Below are positions 62,305-64,000 of a stretch of 64,000 nt of DNA, piece after piece. The notes under the pieces are model-generated. The model did no database searches and was not told the origin of the DNA. It worked only from the letters and a program-made list of their open reading frames with translations. Location: the NCBI GenBank assembly GCA_001600875.1, contig BCLD01000019.1:124001-188000 (forward strand), given 5' to 3'. The translations under genes and the position numbers were made by a program. This DNA comes from Solicoccozyma terricola. Its lineage: Eukaryota > Basidiomycota > Tremellomycetes > Filobasidiales > Piskurozymaceae. Numbering within the stretch: the first letter of the stretch is position 1; the number at the start of each line of letters is the position of its first letter.

Positions 62305-64000
62305 ATGGGGGAAACGAAAGGAAACATTGCATCTGATCCATCATCATCATCATCACATACACATACACCATCTACTTCTACTAGATCTATCAAATCTCCA
62401 AAGGGGAAGACCAAGACGGAGAATGGTGGGAAAGGGAAAGGGTCGGAAAATGGGAAGATGAAACGGGTGAGTTTTGGTTTGGTTGGGATGATGTGGTGGG
62501 AAAGAGAAAAGGGAGGGGGGGGGGGGGGGGGGGTGGTTGGAATGTTGAGATGTTGAGATGTTTTGGAGAAAAACTAATTATGGGAAGGTTCCTTTTCTGG
62601 GTGTTTTGTTAGATCCCGAGTTGTGATATTTGTCGAATGAGGAGTAAGTGAAATGATTACTGTATCCAATCGAGGTTATTACAATCTCCCCAGAGAACTG
62701 ATAAAATTAAATCTCCCCATCGCGTCTCGCTCCTCCTCCGTCGTTTCCTCCTACGCCAACATGTTTACCCCACGTTAAACAGAAGTCAAATGCGTCAAAC
62801 AAGGAGGTCAAACGAGATGTCAAGGATGCGTTGAATTGGATAGAGCGTGCACTTATAATTATTGTGCAAAGAAACCTGGTCCACCGAATCCGTGAGTTTG
62901 TGATCTGGGAAATGGGAATGATTTGGGGGGGGGGGGGGGGGGGGTGGGGGGGGGGGGGGTGGGGGGGGGGAGGGGGGGGGGGGGGGGGGGGGGGGGGTTT
63001 GATGAGGGATGACGATTGAAGGGGAAAGTTGGAGGTGTGATCGATCAGGCCCGTGACTGATCAAAAAATGTTCTCATGATACAATCCAGGTACTCCCGTT
63101 CCGTCATTGAATCTTATACTCCCTACCCAACACATCGTATACGTCAATCAAATCACACAAACCACATCCACTCACCAACTTCAGCGGTTGGATCTCAGCT
63201 ACCATCCAGCGTTGGATTACCCGCTCATTTCCCATCAGGAGATCATGATGGGATATTGGGATTGTCACCGTTGGAAGGAGGAGCATCACATTCGGAATTA
63301 CCACCTTTGAGACATGCATATGGATCGAATGAGATGCATCATATCGGTGGTACACATCAACAATCTCATGCTCATACCGGAGCCGGAGTAATAGGACCAT
63401 CTCCAAGTTCTGGATCTACATCATTCACGCCACCGGATATCCTTAATACTTTTGATATGACGGATGATTTGTTTCGACCGTGGATATGTTCGACGGATGG
63501 TGGGAATTTTGGATCAGGTTCACAGACTGGAGGAGATCATCACGGGTTTCAAAATGGACATCATATGGATCCCTTGGTTGGTCTAGGTGGTGGTTACGAT
63601 TGGGATTTACCAGGACCTTCTTCATCTCGCAAAGTACCGACACCAATAGGTCGAAATGATACCGGGATCAGTAACGATCCGATGTTTCAGGATTTCGACG
63701 CGACGATGACGAACGTTACCGGAGTTGGAGTTAATAACCAGTCGCAAACCCACCGATTGTCTGGATCGTCTCATATATCCCAGTCGCAGGGCGGACCAAT
63801 GTCCCCGCTCGTTGATAATGGACCGCTGGCGTCGATTGAGGATCTGACAAGGTGGAGCACGATATTGACTTTTTTGAGTTTGTATTTCGAGCACCTCTAG
63901 TGAGTAACGGCGGGTGTGGTTTGGACTCTGAAGAAGTTGTGGGGGGGAAATACTGATGTCTTAACCTCATCTCCTTTAGTCCACTTTTACCCCTTATGCA
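62305..64000 (+). CDS. Zn2Cys6 (fungal-type) transcription factor, truncated by the window edge
   Basis: Exon 1 (62305-62466) is a Ser/His/Lys-rich leader. Exons 2 and 3 form the zinc cluster: SCDICRMR from 62613, then across an intron KVKCVKQGGQTRCQGCVELD and RACTYNYCAKKPGPP. The spacing C-x2-C-x6-C-x8-C-x2-C-x6-C is the binuclear cluster pattern. The next exon (about 63090-63897) is a long disordered Gly/Ser/His-rich linker ending LTRWSTILTFLSLYFEHL. A final junction in correct phase gives YPLLPLMH at 63980-64000, the start of the fungal-specific transcription factor domain (PF04082-type). The protein should bind DNA as a dimer and act in the nucleus; targets are unknown. An intron between zinc cluster and linker contains a 73-nt G-rich tract. 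Confidence 0.88.
62925..62997 (+). repeat. 73-nt G tract with four interruptions, inside an intron
   Basis: G runs broken only by three T and one A (62945, 62960, 62971 and nearby). On the sense strand it can form stacked G-quadruplexes. A smaller G16 run (about 62514-62533) lies in the preceding intron of the same gene. Confidence 0.9.

Overview
This window is a gene-dense nuclear segment of a fungus, most likely a basidiomycete of the Tremellomycetes (Cryptococcus/Kwoniella/Tremella relatives). The evidence is: genes cut by many short introns (often 40-70 nt, GT..AG), no operons, fungal marker families (Zn2Cys6 transcription factor, Yor1-like ABC transporter, sedolisin, CPL1-like cysteine-rich protein), and a matching set of eukaryotic core genes. 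No tRNA, rRNA, CRISPR array or transposon was recognised. Two N gaps (1888-2013, 48544-48628) and one single N (31420) are present. The coordinates given are gene spans; splice sites were read by eye from GT/AG signals and frame continuity.

Layout, left to right. 1-3400: the 3' end of an unknown gene and a coiled-coil protein gene broken by an N gap. 3600-8000: a divergent pair, a LOG-family phosphoribohydrolase (-) and the proteasome ATPase RPT3 (+), sharing a promoter with four evenly spaced CCACGTCA boxes. 8990-13000: a PPGG-motif protein and a highly unusual Rab-like GTPase (both -). 14000-16000: a lineage-specific protein with tandem repeats. 16500-23500: an ABCC transporter. 23700-27600: a CPL1-like secreted-type protein and a sedolisin protease, head to head and overlapping. 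27800-35800: an F-box/WD-repeat protein, a Lys/Ser-rich protein, TOM40 (with an intron full of short GC-rich repeats) and ribosomal protein eS25. 36000-46300: THO2, ribosomal protein L43 and a small membrane protein. 47600-54900: a PhzF-like enzyme, a CCDC47-like ER protein, GTP cyclohydrolase I and a cysteine-rich novel protein. 55900-64000: dolichol kinase, ribosomal protein L26/uL24 and a Zn2Cys6 transcription factor that runs off the right edge.

Most genes are housekeeping: protein import (TOM40), ER membrane biogenesis (CCDC47), N-glycosylation (SEC59), mRNA export (THO2), proteolysis (RPT3), translation (three ribosomal proteins) and pterin synthesis (GCH1). The accessory-looking interval is 14000-27600. 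The features most worth following are the degenerate Rab5-like GTPase with a large insertion, the TOM40 intron repeat cluster, the recurrent CCACGTCA promoter box, the promoter-less CPL1/sedolisin junction, and the novel proteins at 14014 and 53722.
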